Shown: positions 53,952 to 62,213 of the stretch, piece after piece
How positions within the stretch are numbered: position 1 is the stretch's first letter
How the letters are laid out: each line of letters starts with the position of its first letter
From: Aeromicrobium wangtongii
Lineage (GTDB): Bacteria > Actinomycetota > Actinomycetes > Propionibacteriales > Nocardioidaceae
DNA length: 64,000 bases
Direction: 5' to 3'
Assembly (NCBI RefSeq): GCF_024584515.1
Contig: NZ_CP102173.1
Span: 1,550,001-1,614,000, forward strand
Made by a program: the position numbers and the translations under genes
Notes under the pieces: model-generated
Database searches by the model: none
Told to the model about the DNA's origin: nothing
The model's input: only the letters and a program-made list of their open reading frames with translations

Positions 53952-55148
53952 TCAGAGGCAGACGGGCGGTCGGCGCGTGTGCCAGTCGGTCTCGGACTGG
54001 TAGAGACGGCCGATCGTGAACAACGCCTCCTCGTCGCAGTGGGCAGCGGTGAGCTGGGCGCCCACCGGCATCCCGGAGCCGGCGTGGAAGCCGACCGGCA
54101 GCGACATCGTCGGCCCGTTGTGCAGCGACCACGGGTACGACAGCTGGCCCAGCCGCACCGACTGGGTCAGCACCGCCTCCTCCTCGCGCGCGAACGGGAC
54201 GTCGACCGGAAGGGTGGGTGTGACCACCACGTCGACACTCTCCAGAACCTGCCGCATCCCGGCCCGGAAGTCGCTGCGCGCTCGAGCGGCGGCGCGGTGC
54301 TGGTCCGCCGTGATGAACACGCCCTGGCGTATCCGCTGCAAGGTCGGCGGCTGGAAGCGCTCCGGTTCCTCCAGCCGCTCTCGGTGCAGCTGCGCCAGGT
54401 CGTGGTACAGCAGCGTGTAGACGTGGCTCTGTGCCTCGTCGGCCAACGGGATGTCGATCTCGACGACCTCCAGGCCGAGGTCGCCCAGGTGCTGGACGAA
54501 ATCGGCGACGGCCCGCGCGACGTCCGGATCCACGTCGTCGGTGACGAACCGCCGCGGCACCCCCACCCGCCGGGGGGCGGGACGGGTGCTTCGGGGCGTC
54601 TCGCACAGGACGTCGAACGTCCGCGCGACCAGGTCGACGGTGCGGGCCATCGGGCCGACGGTGTCGAAGTCCGGGCTGACGGGGAAGACGCCGGTCATGT
54701 CCAGGATGCCCGGCGTGGGTCGCAGGCCGACCACGCCGCAGGCGGCGGCCGGCAGCCGGACCGAGCCCCCGCTGTCGGTGCCCAGGGCGATGTCGACCAG
54801 GCCGGCCGCGACCGCCGCTCCCGACCCACCACTTGAACCAGCCGGAACCCGCCGCGGGTCCCACGGGTTGCGCGGCCCGCCGGCGGCCGAGTTCTGCGAT
54901 GTCACGCCGACGGCGAACTCGGCCAGGTTGAGGGTGGCGACCACGGCGGCGCCCGCGGCGCGCAGGCGCCGCACGACGGTGGCGTCCTCGTCGGCCACCC
55001 GGTCGGCGAAGAAGGTGGAGGCGCACGTGGAGCGAACCCCACCGACGTCGATGTTGTCCTTGACCCCGAGGGTGAGTCCAGCCAGCGGACCGGCCGCCGT
55101 CTCACCCGGCTCCACCCAGGTGATGACGGAGTTGATGGCCTCGTCCAC
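53952..55148 (-). CDS. Amidase-signature enzyme
   Basis: This roughly 398-residue amidase has the Ser-Ser-Lys triad in place: the lysine in LGVKDNIDVGG near residue 33, and PAGSSGGSGAAV then GTDSGGSVRLPA for the two serines. It is shorter than most family members (about 450-500) because it starts close to the catalytic lysine. The start is uncertain: GTG 55148 lies just below a strong hairpin, GTG 55193 above it. It is third in the hyuA-hyuB operon and probably hydrolyses the N-carbamoyl product. Confidence 0.85.
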   Translation of the reverse strand: MDEAINSVITWVEPGETAAGPLAGLTLGVKDNIDVGGVRSTCASTFFADRVADEDATVVRRLRAAGAAVVATLNLAEFAVGVTSQNSAAGGPRNPWDPRRVPAGSSGGSGAAVAAGLVDIALGTDSGGSVRLPAAACGVVGLRPTPGILDMTGVFPVSPDFDTVGPMARTVDLVARTFDVLCETPRSTRPAPRRVGVPRRFVTDDVDPDVARAVADFVQHLGDLGLEVVEIDIPLADEAQSHVYTLLYHDLAQLHRERLEEPERFQPPTLQRIRQGVFITADQHRAAARARSDFRAGMRQVLESVDVVVTPTLPVDVPFAREEEAVLTQSVRLGQLSYPWSLHNGPTMSLPVGFHAGSGMPVGAQLTAAHCDEEALFTIGRLYQSETDWHTRRPPVCL

Positions 55149-55162
55149 CCTCAGGTGCCCGG

Positions 55163-55188
55163 GGGAGGGGGCCGTGCGGCCCCCTCCC
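55163..55188 (-). terminator. Intercistronic hairpin between hyuB and the amidase
   Basis: Perfect 12-bp arms (55163-55174 and 55177-55188) close a 2-nt loop, 10 bases after the hyuB stop. It supports amidase translation starting at 55148, beyond the hairpin, and may lower amidase output relative to HyuAB or protect the message. Confidence 0.65.
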
Positions 55189-55198
55189 AGCACGGTGC

Positions 55199-57019
55199 TC
55201 AGACCGCGGCCCTCGCAGCCCGCAACCGCTCCGTGCCGGCCTCGTCGATCGTCCACGTCTGCGTGTCGACGACGACACCGTAGTCGCGCGCGGCGTCCTC
55301 GGCCGTCAGGTACTCGTCCCACACGTCGGAGAGCACCTTGAACGCATCCCGCTCGAACGGGTCGCCGAACCCTCCGCCGGAGGGCATCTTGATGTCCAGC
55401 GTGTCGCCCGAGCGGATCATCTCCTGGGTGACCTTGGAGTACAGCACCTCTTCGCGATCGGTGCCGACGTTGCGGACGAACGAGCCCGAGACGCCGTCGT
55501 GACCGCCCAGCGCGCCGGCCGGCGGGTCGGAGCGGTTGTCGGCCTCCGAGCCCAGGAACGTGTCGGTGAGCATCAACCAGCTGCGGTGGCTGCCGATGCC
55601 GCCGCGCCACTTGCCGGGCGCCGGGGCGTCGTCCCTCAGCTCGTAGCGCAGCGCGCGCATCGCGTGGTTGAGCTCGAGCTCCTCGATCGGGTTGTTGCGG
55701 GTGTTGGCCATCAGGGCGTCGACGGCGTCCATGCCGTCCTTGCCCTGGCGACCGCCGTAGGAGCCCTCGTTGATCTCGATGTAGACCCAGTACGACTCGC
55801 CGTCGTCGGCCAGACCCGAGTAGGCGATCGCGCACAGCGCCGCCGACGAGCCCGCGATCGCGTGGTCCGGGAGCACCGGGGCCAGCGCCAGGTTGATCGA
55901 GTCGAAGACCCGGTTGACCTGGGAGAAGCGCGCGAAGCACGACGCCGGGAAGTCCGGGTTGAAGATCGTGCCCTCGGGGGCGTACGCCTTCACCGGCCGG
56001 AAGCAGCCGTCGTTCTGCGGCACGTACTCGTCGATCACGGCCTCGTCCAGCAAGATGGTGCGGATCGCGCTGACCGCCACCGGCAGCACCGAGCCCTCGA
56101 AGGGCACGTTGAAGGCGGTCGGCACCTGGGGGCTCGACCCGGTGAGGTCGATCAGGATCTCGTCGCCCTCGACCTGCACCCGCACGGCCACGGCGACCGG
56201 GACGTCCCGGTTCTTGCCGTCGTCGTCGAGGTAGCCCACGGGAGCCTCGTAGCTGCCGTCGGGGATGGCCCGGATGCGCGAGCGGAGCATCTCCTCGGAG
56301 TAGTCCATCCAGCGCTCGGCCGAGCTCATGACGACGTCCAGGCCGTACTTCTCCAGCATCTCGACGAAGCGCTTCTCGCCGATCCGTGCCGAGGCGATGA
56401 GGGCCTCGAGGTCGCCACGGTTCTGCTCGGGGGTGCGCACGTTGTCGAGGATGTGCTGGATGAGCGCGTCGTTGCGCACGCCGCCGTCGTAGATCTTCAT
56501 CGAGTCGATCAGCTTGCCTTCGGCCCAGACGTCCACGACGTCCATGCAGAGGCCGGGGAAGTTGCCGCCGATGTCGGAGACGTGGCCGGTGCACCCGGCG
56601 AAGCCGACGTGCTCGCCCTCCCAGAAGATCGGGATGACGACGCCGTAGTCGGGGGAGTGCGCCGCACCGTGGTACGGGTGGTTGTGCAGGACCACGTCGC
56701 CGGGCTTGTACGTGCCGGCCAGACGACGGTTGATCCCGCGGATGTACGCCGGGATCGAGCCGCAGTGCATCGGCGTCGAGTCCGACTCGCACAGCTCGCG
56801 GCCGTTGACGTCGAACAGGCCGGCGCCGAGGTCCTCGGACTCCCTGATCAGGCTGGAGTAGGCCATCCGGTACAGGACCTGAGCCATCTCCTTGGCCGTG
56901 GAGTCGAGGGCGCCGCCGATGACCCGCAGGGTGATCGGGTCGACCTCGACGTCGTTCCAGGTGCGCGTGGCCTCACCGGCGAGGGAGACACCGGTCGTGG
57001 GCATGACGTCCTTGCTCAT
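55199..57019 (-). CDS. hyuB: Hydantoinase/oxoprolinase family protein HyuB
   Basis: This 606-residue protein matches the B subunit of ATP-dependent hydantoinases: PITLRVIGGALDSTAKEMAQ near the start, SIPAYIRGINR, HNHPYHGAAHSPDY, and C-terminal SGGGFGDPFERD. With HyuA it hydrolyses hydantoins or 5-oxoproline-like amides using ATP. The ATG overlaps the hyuA stop by ATGA. The same family includes acetone/acetophenone carboxylase subunits; the amidase next door favours hydantoin use. Confidence 0.88.
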   Translation of the reverse strand: MSKDVMPTTGVSLAGEATRTWNDVEVDPITLRVIGGALDSTAKEMAQVLYRMAYSSLIRESEDLGAGLFDVNGRELCESDSTPMHCGSIPAYIRGINRRLAGTYKPGDVVLHNHPYHGAAHSPDYGVVIPIFWEGEHVGFAGCTGHVSDIGGNFPGLCMDVVDVWAEGKLIDSMKIYDGGVRNDALIQHILDNVRTPEQNRGDLEALIASARIGEKRFVEMLEKYGLDVVMSSAERWMDYSEEMLRSRIRAIPDGSYEAPVGYLDDDGKNRDVPVAVAVRVQVEGDEILIDLTGSSPQVPTAFNVPFEGSVLPVAVSAIRTILLDEAVIDEYVPQNDGCFRPVKAYAPEGTIFNPDFPASCFARFSQVNRVFDSINLALAPVLPDHAIAGSSAALCAIAYSGLADDGESYWVYIEINEGSYGGRQGKDGMDAVDALMANTRNNPIEELELNHAMRALRYELRDDAPAPGKWRGGIGSHRSWLMLTDTFLGSEADNRSDPPAGALGGHDGVSGSFVRNVGTDREEVLYSKVTQEMIRSGDTLDIKMPSGGGFGDPFERDAFKVLSDVWDEYLTAEDAARDYGVVVDTQTWTIDEAGTERLRAARAAV

Positions 57020-59097
57020 GCGGAAGCCCTTTCGATGATGATGTGGCCGACCTTGTCGATCGTGGCCTGCTGGCCGATGCCGATGATGGTCGTGGAGTCG
57101 AACTGCTCGACGATCGCCGGACCGGTGAAGGTGTTGCCGGCCAGCAGCTTCTCGCGCTGGTAGACCGGTGTGTCGACCCACACGGGGTCGGCGGAGTCGC
57201 GCTCCCAGAACAGGGCGCGGGTGGTGGTCTTGATCGCCCCGGAGGCGTCCGTGCCGCCGGACTCGATCTCCTGGATCTCGACGTGCGGCACCGTGCCGAC
57301 GCCGGTGACCCGGATGTTGACGAGCTGGACCGACTTGTCGTCGAAGCGCTGTGAGTACGTGCGGCCGTGTGCCTCGTGGAAGGCGTCGGCGACCTGCTGC
57401 ACCCACTCGGTGGTGATCTCGCCGGCCGGGGCCGGCACGCGCAGCTCGTACCCCTGGCCGACGTAGCGGCAGTCGACGCTGCGCTCGAGGCTCACGTCCT
57501 GCTCGGGGATGCCGTCGGCGCGGAGCTGGTCGCCGGCCTCGGTGGCCAGACGGTCCATCTCCGACTGGAGCAGCGCCAGGTCCGGGTCGTCCGAGGCCGT
57601 CCAGACCGTGGTGGGCACCTCGTAGCGGATGTCGGTGGTCAGCAGCCCCACCGCGGAGGTGATGCCGGGGTGGCCCGGCACGATGACGCGCGGGATGCTC
57701 AGCTGCTCGGCGATCTGCCACGCGTACAGCGGCCCGGCGCCGCCCTCGGCGACGAGGGAGAAGTCGCGGGGGTCGTATCCCTTGCGCACCGAGTGCAGGC
57801 TGATCGCCTCAGTCATCGAGTGGCTCAGGATCGTGAAGATGCCCATCGCGGCCTTCTCGATGCTGGTGCCGAGCTTCTCGGCGATCTGCTCGCGGACCGC
57901 GTCCACGGCCAGGTCGCGCTTCACGGCCATCGTGCCGGACAGGAAGCTGTCCTCGCGGAGCCAGCCCATCACCATCATCGCGTCGGTGGAGGTGGGCTCC
58001 ACGCCGCCGCGGTCGTAGCAGGCGGGGCCCGGGTACGCGCCGGCGCTGCGCGGGCCGACGCGGAACATGCCGCCCTCGTCCACGACGGCGACCGAGCCGC
58101 CGCCCGCACCGATGGTGTCGACCTCGGCCATCGGGATCATCGCGTGGTAGTCGCCGATCCGGGTGTCGAGGAGGTGCTTCATCCGCAGCCGGCCGTCAGG
58201 GGCGACGCCGACGTCAGCGGAGGTGCCGCCCACGTCGAGGGTGATGACGCTCGGGAATCCCGATGCCTTGCCGATCGCGCATCCGCCCAGCAGGCCGGCG
58301 ACCACGCCGCTGGTGAGCAGCGAGACCGGGATCTCGCTGGCGCTGCGGGCGGTGACCAGGCCGCCGGCCGAGGTCATCAGGTGCACGTCCTCGCCGACCT
58401 TCGCGGCGGCGGCCTTGTCGGCCAGGTTCGCGACGTAGGTGGAGGTCTTGGGGCCGACGAAGGCGTTCAGGGCCGTCGTGGAGAAGCGCTCGTACTCGCG
58501 GTACTGGGGAGCGACCTCGCTGGACAGCGAGATGAAGACCTCGGGGTACTCCTCGAGGATGATCTCCTTGACCCGCTGCTCGTGGGACGGGTTGCGGTAG
58601 GCGTGCAGGAAGGCGACCGCGATGGCCTCGACCTGGCGCTCGCGCAGCACGCGCACCTCACGACGCACGGCTTCCTCGTCGAGCGGGGTGATGACGTTGC
58701 CGGCGGCGTCGATGCGCTCGGGGACCGTGCGGCGGTTGCGCCGGGGGACCAGCTGCCACTTCTGCCACGGCAGGTCCTGGTAGTTGGAGTAGTTCAGCGG
58801 GCGCTTCTTGCGCGCGATGTGCAGCAGGTCGCGGAAGCCGTCGGTGGTGATCATGCCGACGTCGCTGCCGTTGTGCTCCAGGACGATGTTGGTGGCCACG
58901 GTCGTGCCGTGGAAGAACATGTCGATCTCACTGGGATCGATCCCGGCCTGCTCGGCCAGGACCTTGATGCCGTCCATGGTTCCGATGGAGGGATCATGAT
59001 TGGTCGAGGGCGTCTTGTGCACGGTGACCGTGCCGTCGTCGTCCCACAACACGAGGTCAGTGAACGTGCCACCGACGTCGACTCCGATTCGCTTCAT
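57016..59097 (-). CDS. hyuA: Hydantoinase/oxoprolinase family protein HyuA
   Basis: This 693-residue protein is the ATP-binding A subunit: GVDVGGTFTDLVLW at the N-terminus, FFHGTTVATN, LTSGVVAGLLGG, ITLDVGGTSADVG and VDTIGAGGGSV, all actin-like ATPase-fold hallmarks of this family. It activates the ring carbonyl with ATP. ATG 59097 is chosen to begin at MKRIGVDVGG; a second ATG six bases upstream is possible. It is the first gene of the operon hyuA-hyuB-amidase. Confidence 0.9.
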   Translation of the reverse strand: MKRIGVDVGGTFTDLVLWDDDGTVTVHKTPSTNHDPSIGTMDGIKVLAEQAGIDPSEIDMFFHGTTVATNIVLEHNGSDVGMITTDGFRDLLHIARKKRPLNYSNYQDLPWQKWQLVPRRNRRTVPERIDAAGNVITPLDEEAVRREVRVLRERQVEAIAVAFLHAYRNPSHEQRVKEIILEEYPEVFISLSSEVAPQYREYERFSTTALNAFVGPKTSTYVANLADKAAAAKVGEDVHLMTSAGGLVTARSASEIPVSLLTSGVVAGLLGGCAIGKASGFPSVITLDVGGTSADVGVAPDGRLRMKHLLDTRIGDYHAMIPMAEVDTIGAGGGSVAVVDEGGMFRVGPRSAGAYPGPACYDRGGVEPTSTDAMMVMGWLREDSFLSGTMAVKRDLAVDAVREQIAEKLGTSIEKAAMGIFTILSHSMTEAISLHSVRKGYDPRDFSLVAEGGAGPLYAWQIAEQLSIPRVIVPGHPGITSAVGLLTTDIRYEVPTTVWTASDDPDLALLQSEMDRLATEAGDQLRADGIPEQDVSLERSVDCRYVGQGYELRVPAPAGEITTEWVQQVADAFHEAHGRTYSQRFDDKSVQLVNIRVTGVGTVPHVEIQEIESGGTDASGAIKTTTRALFWERDSADPVWVDTPVYQREKLLAGNTFTGPAIVEQFDSTTIIGIGQQATIDKVGHIIIERASA

Positions 59098-59116
59098 GCT
59101 CATCCGTTCTGCGGTC

Positions 59117-59141
59117 GTCACTAGGGGAGCTCCATAGTGAC
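59117..59141. promoter_or_regulatory. Candidate operator of the hydantoinase operon
   Basis: GTCACTA at 59117-59123 and TAGTGAC at 59135-59141 form a perfect repeat around an 11-bp spacer that holds GGAGCTCC. It lies 19-44 bp upstream of the hyuA start. A second pair, TCGCAAG (59191) and CTTGCGA (59213), lies further up. Both fit GntR-type control. Confidence 0.45.
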
Positions 59142-59246
59142 CCGCACCACGCCCGGAAATCAATACCTCTGACAATTAAGTTTGTTTTGGTCGCAAGTCG
59201 CGGCAAAAAGACCTTGCGATCCCGCAAAGAGCAGAGGAATAGCGGC

Positions 59247-60197
59247 TCACGTCCTGCGGCCGTCGAACTTCAGGAGGCTCTCGACCAGCGCTTCCGGGTT
59301 CTCCTCGGCGATCCAGTGACCCGCATCGGCGATGCCGACGACGGTGACGTCATCGGCCAGCTCGCGTCCGATGTCCTCGGCCGCGTCGGCGTGCGCCAGG
59401 CTCGCCGTCCCGTACAGGCCGAGGCATGGGATCGTCAGCTTCCCGCCGTCGCGCACGGCGGCGCGGATGTCGTCGGCGTCCTGGTCGAAGGCGCGGTAGA
59501 GGTCGAAGCCGGCGCGCATGGCCCCGGCCTGCGCGTAGGCGGTCGCGTACGCATCGGTGTCGACGGCCATTGGCCTGGCCGCGTGGCGGTCGAAGAAGTA
59601 CTGCAGGTAGAGGCGCTCCCGGCCGGCGACCAGCGCCTCGGGCAGGTCCAGCAGGGCGTGGAAGTTGTAGTGCCACTCGATGGCGGAGTTCCTCAACCGG
59701 TCGAACACCGCGGTGCCCGGTTGGCTGGCCTCGCCGTACCCCAGCGCCCGCGTGGCGTCGCGATACCGGAACGCGTACGCGGTGGCGACCATCGAGCCGA
59801 TGTCGAGGCCGAGCACGAACGCCGGCCGCCGCAGACCGAGGTGCTCGTGCAGGAGGAGGTGGATGTCCTCGGCCATGGTCCATTTCGAGTAGCCGGCCCG
59901 CGGGAGCGTCACACCACCGCGCAGGTCCGCCGTCCTCCCCGGGCCGTCGCTGGGACGCGAGGAGTGACCGGCCCCGCGGTAGTCGGGAGCGATCACCCGG
60001 TACCCGGCGTCCGCCAGCGGCCCCAGCACATGGCGCCACTGCCACGCCGTCTGCGGATAACCGTGCAGCAGCACGAGGGTGTCGTCCCCGTCGCCGCAGT
60101 CGTAGTAGTGCAGTCGGACCCCGGTCTCCAGGTAGGCAGAGGCCGTCATGGTGCCGATGCCGTCGCCGGCCCTGCGGGCATTCACTGTGGGCTCCAT
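59247..60197 (-). CDS. Alpha/beta hydrolase (epoxide-hydrolase/dehalogenase type)
   Basis: This 316-residue enzyme has LLHGYPQTAWQWRH, APDYRGAGHSS and an aspartate nucleophile elbow LGLDIGSMVA, then a lid domain and GIADAGHWIAEENPE. An Asp nucleophile suggests epoxide hydrolase or fluoroacetate/haloalkane dehalogenase-like activity. It lies 149 bp upstream of hyuA on the same strand. The start ATG 60197 is one choice; ATG 60149 (MTASAY) begins right before the core. Confidence 0.82.
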   Translation of the reverse strand: MEPTVNARRAGDGIGTMTASAYLETGVRLHYYDCGDGDDTLVLLHGYPQTAWQWRHVLGPLADAGYRVIAPDYRGAGHSSRPSDGPGRTADLRGGVTLPRAGYSKWTMAEDIHLLLHEHLGLRRPAFVLGLDIGSMVATAYAFRYRDATRALGYGEASQPGTAVFDRLRNSAIEWHYNFHALLDLPEALVAGRERLYLQYFFDRHAARPMAVDTDAYATAYAQAGAMRAGFDLYRAFDQDADDIRAAVRDGGKLTIPCLGLYGTASLAHADAAEDIGRELADDVTVVGIADAGHWIAEENPEALVESLLKFDGRRT

Positions 60198-60262
60198 GAC
60201 GAGAGCCTAGGCGCGCTCGCGACGACGTGCCGCTGATGAGGCCCGCGACTACGCTGGACGGG

Positions 60263-61708
60263 GTGACGACGACTCCGGTGACGCTTCCAATCGGCAACCA
60301 GTTCGCGTCCGAGCTGCCCGAGCTGGCGGTGCCGTGGCAGTCGGACGAGACGCCGGACCCCCGGTTGCTCGTGCTCAACGAGGCGCTGGCCTCCGAGCTC
60401 GGTCTCGACGCGGACGCGCTGCGCAGCGCCGACGGCCTCGGGCTGCTCACCGGCACGACGGTGCCGCCGGGCGCCACGCCGGTCGCCCAGGGGTACGCGG
60501 GCCACCAGTTCGGCGGCTATGCGCCGCGCCTCGGTGACGGGCGTGCCCTCCTGATCGGCGAGCTGACCGACCGTGAGGGACGACTGCGCGACCTGCACCT
60601 CAAGGGGTCCGGACGTACCCCGTTCTCGCGTGGGGGAGACGGCCTCGCCGCCGTCGGCCCGATGCTGCGCGAGTACGTCGTGAGCGAGGCCATGCACGCC
60701 CTGGGTGTGCCGACGACGCGCGCGCTGGCAGTGGTCGCGACCGGTCGGGACGTGCGGCGCGAGACCGTCCTGCCCGGTGCCGTGCTGGCGCGGGTCGCGA
60801 GCAGCCACCTGCGGGTGGGCAGCTTCCAGTACGTCGCCGCGTCCGGCGACGTCGAGCTGCTGCGACGGCTGGCCGATCACGCGATCGCCCGTCACCACCC
60901 GGCGGCAGCGGGCGCCGAGCACCCGTACCGGGCGCTGTTCGAGGCCGTCGTCGCCGCCCAGGCCGACCTGGTGGCGCGGTGGATGCTGGTGGGCTTCGTC
61001 CACGGCGTCATGAACACCGACAACATGACGATCTCCGGCGAGACCATCGACTACGGGCCGTGCGCGTTCATCGAGTCCTTCGATCCCGGGGCGGTGTTCA
61101 GCTCGATCGACACCGGCGGACGCTACGCGTACGGCAACCAGCCCGCGGCCGCGGAGTGGAACCTCGCCCGGTTCGCCGAGGCGCTGCTGCCGCTGCTCGC
61201 GGACGACCAGGAGCGTGCGGTCGAGCTCGCGGTGGAGTCGCTCGGCATGTTCCGCTCCAGGTACGCAGCCAGCTACTCCGCGGGCTTCGCGGCCAAGCTC
61301 GGCCTCACCGGGGCGGACGCCGCGCTGGGCGATGAGCTGCTGGGGCTGTTCCACGCGAGCCACGTCGACTGGACCGGCGGCTTCCGCGCGCTGTCGTCCG
61401 CGGCCCGCGGCGACACCGCTCCCGTCCGCGATCTGTTCATCGATCTGGCCGGCATCGACGACTGGCTCGCCCGCTGGCGCGCTCTCGATCCTGACCCAGC
61501 CCTGATGGACCGGACGAACCCCGTCCACATCCCGCGCAACCACCTGGTGGAGGAGGCGCTCGACGCCGCGACCGCCGGCGAGCCGGACCTGGTCGAACAG
61601 CTCGTGGACGTCGTGCGGCGCCCGTTCGAGCAGCGTCCGGGCCTGGAGCGCTACGCCGCCCCGGCCCCGCAGGATTTCGGCCGGTACATCACCTACTGCG
61701 GCACCTGA
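60263..61708 (+). CDS. selO: Protein adenylyltransferase SelO (YdiU/UPF0061)
   Basis: This roughly 481-residue pseudokinase-fold AMPylator has hallmark segments [19 protein letters not shown] near residue 75, [15 protein letters not shown], the metal/catalytic [12 protein letters not shown] and [13 protein letters not shown]. It transfers AMP to protein Ser/Thr/Tyr in redox control. The C-terminus ends TYCGT with a cysteine near the end. GTG 60263 follows GGACGGG; ATG 60236 would add nine residues. Confidence 0.92.
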   Translation: MTTTPVTLPIGNQFASELPELAVPWQSDETPDPRLLVLNEALASELGLDADALRSADGLGLLTGTTVPPGATPVAQGYAGHQFGGYAPRLGDGRALLIGELTDREGRLRDLHLKGSGRTPFSRGGDGLAAVGPMLREYVVSEAMHALGVPTTRALAVVATGRDVRRETVLPGAVLARVASSHLRVGSFQYVAASGDVELLRRLADHAIARHHPAAAGAEHPYRALFEAVVAAQADLVARWMLVGFVHGVMNTDNMTISGETIDYGPCAFIESFDPGAVFSSIDTGGRYAYGNQPAAAEWNLARFAEALLPLLADDQERAVELAVESLGMFRSRYAASYSAGFAAKLGLTGADAALGDELLGLFHASHVDWTGGFRALSSAARGDTAPVRDLFIDLAGIDDWLARWRALDPDPALMDRTNPVHIPRNHLVEEALDAATAGEPDLVEQLVDVVRRPFEQRPGLERYAAPAPQDFGRYITYCGT

Positions 61709-61748
61709 TCGGACAGGGGCGCCCCACGTCTCCGGCAGACGAGACGGA

Positions 61749-62201
61749 CTACTCCTGGGCCGCCCGGCGGATCAGCGCGGCGAGGTGGTCCCATGCCTTC
61801 TGACTCGGATCGGTCAGGGCGTACGAGGTCGCCCACACGCCGTCCGGCTCGTCCAGGTCTGCTTGGGCGCTGAAGCCGAAGGTCGAGTAGCGCTCCTTGT
61901 CCTGCTGGCCGCTGCGGAAGAAGCAGACGACCTTGCCGTTGCGGGCGTACCCGGGTTGCCCGTAGTACAGCTTCGGCTGGAGGGTCGGCGCGACGTCCGT
62001 GACGATGTCATGGACGCGCTGGGCGAGCTCGCGGTCACCGTCCGGCATGCCGGCGATCTTCGCCCGCACGTCCTCGGCGTCGGCTGCCGCCTTGTCCTTG
62101 GCCCGGCTGTTCCGGGCCTGCTTCTTGAGCTCGGCCGCCCGTTCCTTGACCGCCGTGCGCTCCTGCTCCGAAAGCGTGCCGTCCTCGTCCATGCCGTTCA
62201 T
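61749..62201 (-). CDS. DUF1801/YdhG-like domain protein
   Basis: This 150-residue protein has an N-terminal Lys/Glu/Ala-rich helix (about residues 10-50), then a YdhG-like core: VHDIVTDVAPTLQPKLYYGQP and KVVCFFRSGQ. The core is known from small proteins of unknown function. It starts 12 bp below the helicase stop on the same strand. Confidence 0.75.
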   Translation of the reverse strand: MNGMDEDGTLSEQERTAVKERAAELKKQARNSRAKDKAAADAEDVRAKIAGMPDGDRELAQRVHDIVTDVAPTLQPKLYYGQPGYARNGKVVCFFRSGQQDKERYSTFGFSAQADLDEPDGVWATSYALTDPSQKAWDHLAALIRRAAQE

Positions 62202-62213
62202 GTTGTCACGCTG

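Noticed and set aside
55199-59097. HyuA/HyuB as acetone or acetophenone carboxylase subunits
   Set aside because: The families overlap, but the adjacent amidase and lack of a third carboxylase subunit favour hydantoin hydrolysis. Kept as an alternative only.
61690-61720. Selenocysteine readthrough at the SelO stop (TGA)
   Set aside because: The reading frame ends at a normal-length protein and no SECIS-like hairpin is evident immediately downstream.
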